Source: Flavobacterium sp. KMS
GTDB lineage: Bacteria > Bacteroidota > Bacteroidia > Flavobacteriales > Flavobacteriaceae
DNA: 64,000 nucleotides
NCBI RefSeq assembly: GCF_000813005.1
Contig: NZ_JSYP01000019.1
Coordinates: 1-64,000, forward strand
Direction of reading: 5' to 3'
Under the pieces are notes generated by a model. It was given only the letters and a program-made list of their open reading frames with translations, had not been told where the DNA came from and made no database searches. Below are positions 52,718 to 61,014 of this stretch, in pieces (within the stretch, counting starts at the first letter, position 1; each line of letters begins with the position of its first letter). The translations under genes and the position numbers were made by a program.

Positions 52718-54080
52718 TATCTCTAATTATTTTTTTATATTTTTCTTTTAAATACCCATTTGCATCTACTTTATCTCTAAATGATTTTGAGGTAGGTTTA
52801 TGTCGATCCAGCCATAGCATCAGCAAAGGTAAATCGGTTCTGAAGCCAGAATCAGTTACATCTCCATTCCAAGGGTTGTCAAACTCTGGGGCTACATTTT
52901 TAAAAATAGAAATAACTAATGAGCCTAATCCGTGCCAGCTATCCTTAATATGCATTGTATCCCCTTGAGGGTCTTTGTCAGCCATAGCCTGGAATACATT
53001 TATAGTTTCTCGAGTCGTTTTAGCATAAATAGGAGGAGCTACCACACCTTGTTCGTGTTTTACGAATTGTAAATCAAAATCATAAGCATCTGCATCGTTT
53101 GTTAGGGGAGCATCTTTATATTTCCCGTAAAACAATTCATAAAATTGAGTAATGGCATAATCGCAAATGCCCACATTCAATTCACTTAATATTGCCTCTA
53201 CACTATTTTCAATATATGATGCGCCTCCTTCTAGAGCCTGTAACGCACTAACTAAAGGAATAGCTCCTTTAGTCCATCTTATATGATGCCCAAATTGAGG
53301 TAATTTATCATCTACATGTTTGTAGAAATCTGCAATTTGAGAAAAAGGTGCCAAAATCCCTGTTTGCTTAAATTCTAGGATATACTCACAACTTTTTTTC
53401 CATACTTCATTGTTATCTTCTCTATCACTCGTTAGCCAGCAACCAGGTGGAAGCGCATCTGTATAGAGGGTGCAATTTCTGGCTAATTCGCACGTTTCTT
53501 TATCCGGAAATTCACCATGGGTAGCCACTCTTTGCATTTCAGAGCCATTTGTTAAAAAATCGAATAAATATGTGGCATAATTTATTCCCATTTCCTCTTT
53601 TGGCAAAAATATTTTAATTTTATCGTTATCTATACTAATGTAGTTTATACTGTACCTCGAGTAATCAGGCTCTCCAAAAAGTAGTCTAAGTTCCGTAAAA
53701 TTACAGCTTCTTATCTCTATTCTTTTTGGATTTGCATTTTCTCCTTTATAAACAGCATTTAAAACTGGAAATATTTTTCCTGCAATAAAAACTCTTTCTC
53801 TTATGTGAAACCCATTTGGTCCTGTAAAATAAGTGTATGATATTTCAGTATTGTTTTTGTACGCGTTTCTTATTTTGTACAAATATTTTACATATCCAAT
53901 CTCTACATTATTAAGTCCTACTTTTTTCTTGACATCATTGACAAAATAAAAGTTTTGATTCATAAATCCCATAAAGGCAATGCCTGGATTTATATATATC
54001 CCAGATTCTATTATATTTAAACGTACGTGCTGAAAGCGTGTATCACCATCTATTTCTGCAATATAAAATGTTCTTCCCAT
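52698..54080 (-). CDS. Putative effector/toxin of an effector-immunity pair
   Basis: A 460-residue soluble protein that I do not recognise by fold. It lacks a signal peptide. Features include the GDTRFQHVRLNIIES start, a CELARNCTLYTDALPPGCWLT stretch near 200-220, several conserved-looking His and Trp positions (FGHHIRWTKGAIP, IKDSWHGLGSLV) and a compact C-terminal region. It follows a 139-residue protein by nine bases and overlaps a membrane protein gene by 20 bases. The layout (carrier, effector, array of paralogous membrane proteins) resembles contact-dependent toxin loci. Activity unknown. Confidence 0.6.
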   Translation of the reverse strand: MGRTFYIAEIDGDTRFQHVRLNIIESGIYINPGIAFMGFMNQNFYFVNDVKKKVGLNNVEIGYVKYLYKIRNAYKNNTEISYTYFTGPNGFHIRERVFIAGKIFPVLNAVYKGENANPKRIEIRSCNFTELRLLFGEPDYSRYSINYISIDNDKIKIFLPKEEMGINYATYLFDFLTNGSEMQRVATHGEFPDKETCELARNCTLYTDALPPGCWLTSDREDNNEVWKKSCEYILEFKQTGILAPFSQIADFYKHVDDKLPQFGHHIRWTKGAIPLVSALQALEGGASYIENSVEAILSELNVGICDYAITQFYELFYGKYKDAPLTNDADAYDFDLQFVKHEQGVVAPPIYAKTTRETINVFQAMADKDPQGDTMHIKDSWHGLGSLVISIFKNVAPEFDNPWNGDVTDSGFRTDLPLLMLWLDRHKPTSKSFRDKVDANGYLKEKYKKIIRDNEYEKK

Positions 54081-54089
54081 CGAGCTATT

Positions 54090-54509
54090 TTAGTTTTCAA
54101 TTTCTAACCGTTCTTTTAGCTCAGCAAAGCCATCTTCATTTACAATTCCTGTAAATATAAGTTCTTTTACTCCTCCTTTTATTTCCTTGTCGTCAATCTC
54201 TTTAATTTTCAAACTAACAGTTTCTCCTTTTTCATAGTGACGAGTTCTTACCAAAAGACTTACTTTATTTCCAATATTCGCAGCACTTATTTGGTTTTTC
54301 ATCTCAGCACACATCCATTTAATATCAAATATTTTTTTAAATTTACTTATTTTAGGTGCGTTTTTAGGCTCTCCATAACTAATTCCTACATCACTTGTTT
54401 CTGTAATAGCTTTAGCTGAATTATATACAATATTGCCGTCAGAGTAGATATTATGGTCTCCACCAGTAGTTGTTGTTATTGTGCCTCCAACAATTCTTAT
54501 TCTACTCAT
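54090..54509 (-). CDS. Carrier-like protein upstream of the effector
   Basis: A 139-residue protein. The first 50 residues (MSRIRIVGGTITTTTGGDHN..., IYSDGNIVYNSAKAI, then GISYGEPKNAP) look like the beta-rich N-terminal segment that opens many putative effectors of Bacteroidota contact-dependent or type VI systems. The rest (about 60-139) is a beta-rich domain with WMCAEMKNQI and LLVRTRHYEKGETV. I infer that it carries or tethers the next protein. No secretion genes are in the window. Confidence 0.55.
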   Translation of the reverse strand: MSRIRIVGGTITTTTGGDHNIYSDGNIVYNSAKAITETSDVGISYGEPKNAPKISKFKKIFDIKWMCAEMKNQISAANIGNKVSLLVRTRHYEKGETVSLKIKEIDDKEIKGGVKELIFTGIVNEDGFAELKERLEIEN

Positions 54510-55042
54510 AATTTGATTTAGATTTTTACCACTATTATTTTAGCATATTTGTCTATAATGTCCCCAATATTCATTCTTTTTTTAGACTCAAGACTTATTC
54601 TTATTTATGGGTATGTGATTTAAAATCTCTTTCGATATATTCTACAATAGTTCCTAGAGTTATGTGTACATGCTCTGCAAAATAAACTGTAGTGATATGT
54701 GTTTTTATATTTAATTAAAAGAGAATTATCATTTTAAAAAATATCTTCCAAAACTAACCCTTCCCATTGCTCTAAGCAATACCCACTTTTAATGATTTTA
54801 TAAAAAATTTACTACATGGTATTTTATCTAAATAATCTTTTTATAGTAAGATAAGTGATAATAAATAAGCTAAGTGAAGCGTTCATAACTTAATTTTGGA
54901 AAAAAGTAATCATAAATTGGGCACTTATGAGTGTAAGAAATGAACAATCTGGAATCTAAATTACTTTCTTGGAAAAGATTTATGGATTGCATAAGAATAA
55001 TTTATTACTTGAATTAAGTAACATAATCGTATCAGAAAGATT
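54510..55042. other. Gene-free stretch upstream of the effector operon
   Basis: AT-rich DNA with no open frame over 30 codons that looks real. It should hold the promoter of the minus-strand effector operon. No clear -33/-7 pair was found. At its right end the sequence runs into the truncated histone H1 copy. Confidence 0.5.
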
Positions 55043-55201
55043 ATGGTTTGTTATGGAGTAAGAAAGATTAAAACAGAATCTAAGCCACTAATCAAGAAAG
55101 GTGTAAAAGCTGCTGAACCAAGATCACGTAAAGCAACTTTAGAAATTGAGAAACTTTTAAAAGAGTTTAGAAAAGTTTCTGTAGAAGCGGCTAAAAAGTA
55201 A
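55043..55201 (+). pseudogene. Second histone H1-like copy with replaced 5' end
   Basis: The frame from the ATG at 55043 encodes 52 residues. The last 40 or so (TESKPLIKKGVKAAEPRSRK, then TLEIEKLLKEFRKVSVEAAKK) match the histone H1-like gene at 50456-50632. The first dozen (MVCYGVRKIK) do not. The match begins within the gene, so the 5' part was lost or exchanged. It is open and might still be made, but a truncated relic is more likely. Confidence 0.7.
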
Positions 55202-55217
55202 TTTGGTAAAATAAATA

Positions 55218-55246
55218 AACCCTACTTAGATTATTTAAGTGGGGTT
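55218..55246 (+). terminator. Possible terminator after the histone copy
   Basis: AACCCTACTTA pairs imperfectly with TTAAGTGGGGTT around a short loop, and GTTT follows. It lies 16 bases after the stop codon. Confidence 0.5.
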
Positions 55247-55321
55247 GTTTACCAGTTTCACTTTTTTTAATTTAAAAGAGTTTAACAATCACTATAATAA
55301 TTGTGATAGTGTTTGTTTCAA

Positions 55322-55609
55322 TTATTTTAAATCCGATAGTTTTTTTTTGATTTTAGTAATTCGGTCAACAGTGATAATTCTGTATGTATATGAGTTTACC
55401 GTAATTCTGATGTCATTTTCAGTATTTGAAACATAATAATTTTTACCGATTTTATGAAAGAATTTTTCTTCCGTTTTTTTTATGATATCAAAAAGCTTTG
55501 TTTCAATTTCAGATTTTGTTAAGTTACTACTTAGTTTTTTATTTATTCTGTCATAAACTAGTTCTGTGTAACAAATCTTATTCAGAATTTCAATTTTGTT
55601 TATAATCAT
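55322..55609 (-). CDS. DUF3781 family protein
   Basis: A 95-residue protein with the family's pattern: KICYTELVYDRINKKL, a middle helix with IIKKTEEKFFHKIGKNYYVSN and the strand block DIRITVNSYTYRIITVDRITK. DUF3781 proteins are small, soluble and of unknown role. It is near an XRE regulator on the same strand, 140 bases upstream. Confidence 0.78.
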   Translation of the reverse strand: MIINKIEILNKICYTELVYDRINKKLSSNLTKSEIETKLFDIIKKTEEKFFHKIGKNYYVSNTENDIRITVNSYTYRIITVDRITKIKKKLSDLK

Positions 55610-55737
55610 TTTGTTATTTGATTTTCAGTTGAAACTTTGATACCCTTGTCTGTAATATCTGTATAAGTTTGTTTAGTTATTTATGACGGAGTAGAATATT
55701 TAGAAAACTACTATTCCTCACAGTTTAGTATAGTATT

Positions 55738-55763
55738 AAAGATGATGCCTAAGCATCATCTTT
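55738..55763 (-). terminator. Hairpin across the end of the XRE gene
   Basis: AAAGATGATGC and GCATCATCTTT form perfect 11-base arms around CTAA. The hairpin includes the last codons and the stop of the XRE gene. The T run after it is weak. Confidence 0.6.
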
Positions 55764-56030
55764 AAATCTTTCATCATCAAAAAAATCTTTCAACGTTATA
55801 TCTAACATTTTACAAAATTTTTGAATAGAATATATAGTTACTCCCCTTTTATCGTTTGTACTTTCCCAACGATTAATAGTTTGGCGGTCTATATCATGTT
55901 TTTTAGCAAAGTCTGTTTGAGAAGGACTTGTTTTTAATCTTAAAAACTTTATTCTCTCTGCAATTTTCTTTTGCAATACAATATCTTCTTTTGTTAATTC
56001 TGCCATACTGCAATTTTGATCTTTTTTCAT
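55749..56030 (-). CDS. XRE family helix-turn-helix regulator
   Basis: A 93-residue Cro/C1-type DNA-binding protein. The helix-turn-helix is at about 20-75: IAERIKFLRLKTSPSQTDFAKKHDIDRQTINRWE, then IYSIQKFCKMLDITLKDFF. There is no further domain. The start could be MAELTKED, eight codons in. It faces away from the SusC operon and may be a leftover regulator of the mobile region. Confidence 0.85.
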   Translation of the reverse strand: MKKDQNCSMAELTKEDIVLQKKIAERIKFLRLKTSPSQTDFAKKHDIDRQTINRWESTNDKRGVTIYSIQKFCKMLDITLKDFFDDERFKDDA

Positions 56031-56040
56031 AATATTCTGT

Positions 56041-56557
56041 AAGCCACTTGGATTACAAATATTATTTACTATCTTTGAATAAGATTTGATACAATTATTA
56101 TAGTAATAGTCAGTATCCTTTATTAATTTTGCGATTCTTCATTAAAAATATTTGAAGCATTCGCTTTGAATCTCGTATCAAAAAACTGGCGTTTTAAATA
56201 CCACGAGAGGATAAGTAAGATGCTCACGTCTATTTTGGCGTGGGCTCACTTATTTGTGGTAGGGCGCCGCCAGTGCCTTTGATACGATAAGCTGAGTACC
56301 TGCGCCATTTTTTATTTCTTTAGCAAATCCTTCAGTTTTCATTCATAGCACCAAATCTTCATTGTTTTTTAGGCTTGCAATTGCATTAATAGTTTCCAAC
56401 TAATTAAAATCTCTTGCCTATGATTCAACAAAACTGGTAGTCGATACCATACTCCACCTAACTTAACGCATAAAAAATGGCCCTCTACTTCGTCACCAAA
56501 CTAGTATAGAGGACCGTAGCAAACAAAACAAACGTTTTACTTAACTAACCCAATATT
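56041..56557. other. Gene-free stretch with a long folded element
   Basis: It contains the nested inverted repeat at 56173-56287 and, about 60 bases before the SusC start, an imperfect hairpin (CCTCTACT with AGTATAGAGG, about 56491-56520) that lies in the presumed leader. No gene of more than 30 codons stands out. Confidence 0.6.
56173..56287. repeat. Nested 115-base inverted repeat (possible structured RNA or DNA hairpin)
   Basis: From outside in: TCGTATCAAA (56173-56182) pairs with TTTGATACGA (56278-56287); ACTGGCG (56185-56191) with CGCCAGT (56268-56274); TACCAC (56199-56204) with GTGGTA (56256-56261); GGATAAGT (56209-56216) with ACTTATTT (56248-56255, two G-T pairs); GCTCACG (56222-56228) with CGTGGGC (56239-56245). 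The loop is ten bases. Five helices in the right order over 115 bases are far from chance. It may be a non-coding RNA, a recombination hairpin or a small mobile repeat. Confidence 0.8.
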
Positions 56558-59500
56558 ATGAATAATTATTCATTTTACAAGGGTAGTAAGGCTCTTTATT
56601 GCCTGTTTTTTTTCGGGTGTTTCTTGTCTTTTACCCCTGTTTTAGCAAAAAGTGTACTGCGGCAACTGCAGTCCAACACTCAACAAAATTTGGTACATGG
56701 TACCATTACCGATGGTACAAATCCTTTACCCGGTGTTACTATTGCCTTAAAAGGCAAAACGAATTCAGGAACTATTTCCGATTACAACGGGCAGTATAGT
56801 ATCGCTGCGGCTGTATCTGATACTTTAATCGTTTCTTTTATAGGTTTCAAAACCGCCCTAATCCCAATAAAAGGACGGCAAGCCATAAACATAGAATTAG
56901 AGTACGATACTATGGCGTTGCAAGAAGTCCGAGTCAATGCAGGATATTATACCGTAAAGGAAAGTGAGCGTACGGGCAGTATTTCCAGAATCACAGCCAA
57001 AGACATCGAAACCCAGCCTGTCACTAATGTCTTGGCAACACTGCAAGGACGGATGGCTGGAGTGAACGTAACCCAAACCACAGGAGTTCCCGGTGGAGGA
57101 TTCGAAATCCAAATACGAGGACAAAACAGCATACGCCGTGATGCAAACGCTCCACTATATATAATTGATGGTGTTCCTTATGCCTCAGACCCCATCGGCT
57201 ACGCACAGACCTCAACCGTTTTTCCCACTACTACTAGCCCACTTAATAGCATCAATCCAGATGCGATAGAGAGTATAGAAATACTCAAAGATGCCGATGC
57301 AACCGCTATTTATGGTTCACGTGGTGCCAACGGTGTGGTACTCATTACTACAAAAAAGGGAAAAGAAGGAAAAACAAAGTTTACCCTCACGGCCTCTTCA
57401 GGCGCTGGAACGGTTACCAAGTTCATGAAACTCATGGATACTGGGCAATATCTCAGCATGCGCAGACAAGCTTTTGTTAATGATGGAATTACTACCTACC
57501 CAGCGAGTGATTACGACATCAATGGAACATGGGATCAAAATCGGTATACCGATTGGCAAAAAGAACTCATAGGTGGCACTGCTCTAATTACAGATTTGCA
57601 AGGAACCATCTCAGGTGGTTCTAAGTATACTCAATTTCTTCTTAGTGGAAACTATCACACAGAATCAACTGTATTCCCAGGTGATTTTTTATATAAAAAA
57701 GGAGGGGCTCAGTTCAGCCTTAATCATCAATCTGAAGATGGAAAATTTCGTTTAGTCTTTTCCTCTGGATATACTGCCCAAAATAACGACCTCCCTGCCA
57801 ATGACCTTACGTATGATTCTCGTTCTCTTGCTCCTAATGCTCCTGCCTTGTATGATGCAGCAGGAAATCTGAACTGGGAGAAAGGAACATGGGAAAACCC
57901 ATTACGAAACTTACCTGCCCAACAAGAATCCATAACCAAAGACCTACTAGCAAATACTATTTTATCCTATGAAATTATACCTGATTTGGTCCTAAAAAGT
58001 AGCTTTGGTTATAGTGATTTACAACATGTAGAAAGTCGCATTACTCCTTCCACAATCTATAATCCATCCCTTGGTTACACTAGCGTCGATTCTAATATAT
58101 TCCTCAACAATACCAAGCGTAGTTCCTGGATTATAGAACCACAAGTTAATTGGGAAAAGAAATTTGGTGGTGGTAAACTTGGTATTCTACTAGGAGGAAC
58201 CTTTCAACAACAAACCACTTCACGCTTGTTTCAATCTGGAAGTGGGTTCAGCTCGAATAGTCTGATTCATGACCTCGCATCCGCCACCACTCGCCAAGTG
58301 ATTCTTAGTGATGAGACTATTTATAAATACCAAGCGTTTTTTGGCCGGATTAATTACAATTGGCACGATCGTTATATTGTGAATTTAACAGCAAGACGGG
58401 ATGGATCGAGTCGTTTTGGTCCGGGAAATCAATATGCAAATTTTGGTGCTATTGGCGTGGCTTGGTTATTTACTAATGAAAGCTTTCTTAAAGGCAGTTC
58501 TTGGTTCAGTTTTGGAAAATTGCGCAGCAGTTATGGAACTACAGGGAGCGATCAAATTGGAGATTACCAATTTTTAAATACCTACAACTCCTCAGGAATC
58601 AATTATCAAAATAGTATAGGGCTACAACCTACACGTTTATTTAATCCTGATTTTGGATGGGAAATCAATAAAAAATGGGAAGCCGCCATAGAATTGGGAT
58701 TCTTCGCCGATCGCATTTTCCTTACAGGAGCTTGGTATCAAAACCGCTCCTCGAATCAACTCGTCGGAATTCCGCTGCCTGGAACAACTGGTTTTACCCA
58801 AATCCAAGCCAATCTGGATGCAACAGTACAAAATACAGGACTAGAATTTACCCTGCGCACCGTTAATTTCTTTAATAAACACTTTAATTGGGTTAGTAGC
58901 TTCAACGTGAGTATTGCTCGTAATGAGCTTATAGCTTTTCCTAATTTAAATAGTTCCACTTACAAAAATACGTATCGCATCGGAGAACCTCTTAATATCC
59001 TCTTGAGATACAAGTACATTGGGATTGACCCTACAACAGGAACCTATCAGTTTGAAGACCAGAACAACGATGGAAAATTATCTTCTCCCGATGACAGGCA
59101 AACAGTAGTAAATCTTAATCCTGATTATTTTGGAGGATTGCAAAATCAATTGAGCTACAAACAATGGAAACTAGATTTTCTTTTTCAATTTGTAAAACAA
59201 CGCAACCAAAGTTATGCCAGTGGTCTTGCAGGGTTGATGATTAATCAACCGGAAAGATTGATCAACAACTGGCAACAATCAGGAGATTTAGGTTCCTATC
59301 AAATCTATAGTGCGGGAAACAATACTAATGCTGTTACAGCACAATCTCGTTATGGCTCAAGCGACGCTACTATTGTAGACGCCTCTTATGTGCGGCTTAA
59401 AACAGTTGCTTTGAGCTATGCTGTTCCGATAAATTCTAAAGCAATACAATGTACCATAATGTTACAAGGGCAAAATCTTTTGACTTTTACTCCCTATGAT

Positions 59501-59581
59501 GATGGTGATCCTGAATTTACAACCAGAGGGTATCTTCCTCCTCTTAAAATCGTTACTGCTGGAATCCAATTAACTTTTTAA
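56558..59581 (+). CDS. SusC/RagA family TonB-dependent outer membrane transporter
   Basis: A 1007-residue outer membrane beta-barrel. Signal peptide about 1-30; a carboxypeptidase-regulatory-like domain about 45-105 (VHGTITDGTNPLPGVTIALKGK); a plug domain about 125-270 with the SusC signature (LQGRMAGVNV, LYIIDGVPY, ADATAIYGSRGANGVVLITTK); then the barrel to the end. It pairs with SusD (11 bases downstream) for uptake of peptides or glycans. Its partner is an S9 peptidase, not a glycosidase, so a peptide substrate is more likely. By eye the base content is higher in GC than the DNA on its left. Confidence 0.95.
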   Translation: MNNYSFYKGSKALYCLFFFGCFLSFTPVLAKSVLRQLQSNTQQNLVHGTITDGTNPLPGVTIALKGKTNSGTISDYNGQYSIAAAVSDTLIVSFIGFKTALIPIKGRQAINIELEYDTMALQEVRVNAGYYTVKESERTGSISRITAKDIETQPVTNVLATLQGRMAGVNVTQTTGVPGGGFEIQIRGQNSIRRDANAPLYIIDGVPYASDPIGYAQTSTVFPTTTSPLNSINPDAIESIEILKDADATAIYGSRGANGVVLITTKKGKEGKTKFTLTASSGAGTVTKFMKLMDTGQYLSMRRQAFVNDGITTYPASDYDINGTWDQNRYTDWQKELIGGTALITDLQGTISGGSKYTQFLLSGNYHTESTVFPGDFLYKKGGAQFSLNHQSEDGKFRLVFSSGYTAQNNDLPANDLTYDSRSLAPNAPALYDAAGNLNWEKGTWENPLRNLPAQQESITKDLLANTILSYEIIPDLVLKSSFGYSDLQHVESRITPSTIYNPSLGYTSVDSNIFLNNTKRSSWIIEPQVNWEKKFGGGKLGILLGGTFQQQTTSRLFQSGSGFSSNSLIHDLASATTRQVILSDETIYKYQAFFGRINYNWHDRYIVNLTARRDGSSRFGPGNQYANFGAIGVAWLFTNESFLKGSSWFSFGKLRSSYGTTGSDQIGDYQFLNTYNSSGINYQNSIGLQPTRLFNPDFGWEINKKWEAAIELGFFADRIFLTGAWYQNRSSNQLVGIPLPGTTGFTQIQANLDATVQNTGLEFTLRTVNFFNKHFNWVSSFNVSIARNELIAFPNLNSSTYKNTYRIGEPLNILLRYKYIGIDPTTGTYQFEDQNNDGKLSSPDDRQTVVNLNPDYFGGLQNQLSYKQWKLDFLFQFVKQRNQSYASGLAGLMINQPERLINNWQQSGDLGSYQIYSAGNNTNAVTAQSRYGSSDATIVDASYVRLKTVALSYAVPINSKAIQCTIMLQGQNLLTFTPYDDGDPEFTTRGYLPPLKIVTAGIQLTF

Positions 59582-59592
59582 TCAATTATAGT

Positions 59593-60993
59593 ATGAAAAC
59601 GATATATAAAAAAAAGCACTGCTGGCGTATAGTTAAAAAAATATTCTTTTTGAGTTTTACATTCTCCATGCCTGCCTGCGACTCATTTCTGGAGGTAGAT
59701 CTTCCAAAATCGCAACTTACAGACAAGACTGTATTTCAAGATTATACTACCGCCAATGCAGCCATGACAGATATCTATTCCAAGATTAGGGACAAAGGAC
59801 TCCTTACTGGCACCCTGGTAGGACTCTCGGGTCAGTTGGGGAATTATACAGATGAACTTACTTTTTATGGTTCTGCTACAAGTGCTACTTTTGGATTTTA
59901 CACCAATCAGGTTTTACCCTCCAACACAACTGTAGCCCTTTTTTGGAACAACTCCTACAATCAAATTTATGCTGCCAATGCAGTATTGGAAGGCGTTCAT
60001 GCATCTACTTTTAGTCCCCAAGAAAAGGCGCAATTAGAGGGAGAAGCACTTTTTATACGGGGCTTACTTCATTTTTATTTGTTACAGCTTTTTGGAGATA
60101 TTCCTTATATAGAAACTACCGATTATAGGGTTAATAGTACAGTAACAAGGATGCCTAAAAGCGAAGTTTACAACCATATTATAACTGATTTAAAAACTGC
60201 AGAAAACTTCCTTTTACCTGTGTACTCCAGTACGGAAAGAGTACGTGCTAATTCTTTTGTAGTAAAGGCACTCCTAGCAAGGGTTTATCTCTATACGGGC
60301 AAATGGGATGATGCTAATAAATCAGCCACAACAGTGATAGAAAACAATTCGGTATATGTTTTTGAAAACAATTTAAATAAGGTATTCTTAAAAAACTCCA
60401 CTGAAGCAATCTGGCAATTTATGCCTGCTCTTACAGGTAAGAACACAGACGAAGGAGCTTTTTTTATTTTTACCTCAGGACCACCACCACTGGTAGCACT
60501 TAACGAGTCTCTGTTGAATTCTTTTGCAGTAAATGATCTGCGTAAAACTGCTTGGATAGCTTCCGTAAGTAATGGAACCCGAACATGGTATTATGCGTAT
60601 AAGTACAAAGAACCTCGAAACACCTCAACTTCCAAAGAATATTCCATGGTTTTACGTTTGACGGAACAGTACTTTATCCGCTCAGAAGCCCGAGCAGAAC
60701 TAGGAGATCTTACAGGAGCAAAAGAAGATTTGAATAAAATCAGAAAACGAGCAGGACTCTCCGATATAGTAGCAAGCTCTAAAGAAGAGATTCTTGAGGC
60801 AATATTTCAGGAAAGGAGAAAAGAACTATTTTCTGAATATGGGCATCGTTTTTTTGATCTTAAACGCACAGGAAAACTCGATGCTGTTTTATCTATAAAA
60901 CCTGGTTGGAACACAACCGATAGCCTTTTGCCAATCCCAGAGAGTGAACTCACTCTTAATCCAAATCTTAAACCTCAAAATCCTGGTTATTAA
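59593..60993 (+). CDS. SusD/RagB family surface lipoprotein
   Basis: A 466-residue outer-membrane lipoprotein that covers the SusC pore and binds ligand. Lipobox Cys near residue 29 (MPACDSFLEV). TPR-like helices cover about 60-230, and the C-terminal SusD signature RRKELFSEYGHRFFDLKRTGKL is near 415-437. It is encoded between SusC and the S9 peptidase with short gaps, so the three form one operon. Confidence 0.94.
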   Translation: MKTIYKKKHCWRIVKKIFFLSFTFSMPACDSFLEVDLPKSQLTDKTVFQDYTTANAAMTDIYSKIRDKGLLTGTLVGLSGQLGNYTDELTFYGSATSATFGFYTNQVLPSNTTVALFWNNSYNQIYAANAVLEGVHASTFSPQEKAQLEGEALFIRGLLHFYLLQLFGDIPYIETTDYRVNSTVTRMPKSEVYNHIITDLKTAENFLLPVYSSTERVRANSFVVKALLARVYLYTGKWDDANKSATTVIENNSVYVFENNLNKVFLKNSTEAIWQFMPALTGKNTDEGAFFIFTSGPPPLVALNESLLNSFAVNDLRKTAWIASVSNGTRTWYYAYKYKEPRNTSTSKEYSMVLRLTEQYFIRSEARAELGDLTGAKEDLNKIRKRAGLSDIVASSKEEILEAIFQERRKELFSEYGHRFFDLKRTGKLDAVLSIKPGWNTTDSLLPIPESELTLNPNLKPQNPGY

Positions 60994-61014
60994 ATTTTAA
61001 TACCAAACATTAAA

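Noticed and set aside
56173..56287. An integron attC site
   Set aside because: Folded shape and size are similar, but the GTTRRRY and RYYYAAC core sites are absent and no integron integrase is nearby.
56173..56287. A simple terminator
   Set aside because: The stem is interrupted by several internal loops, and no T run follows on either strand.
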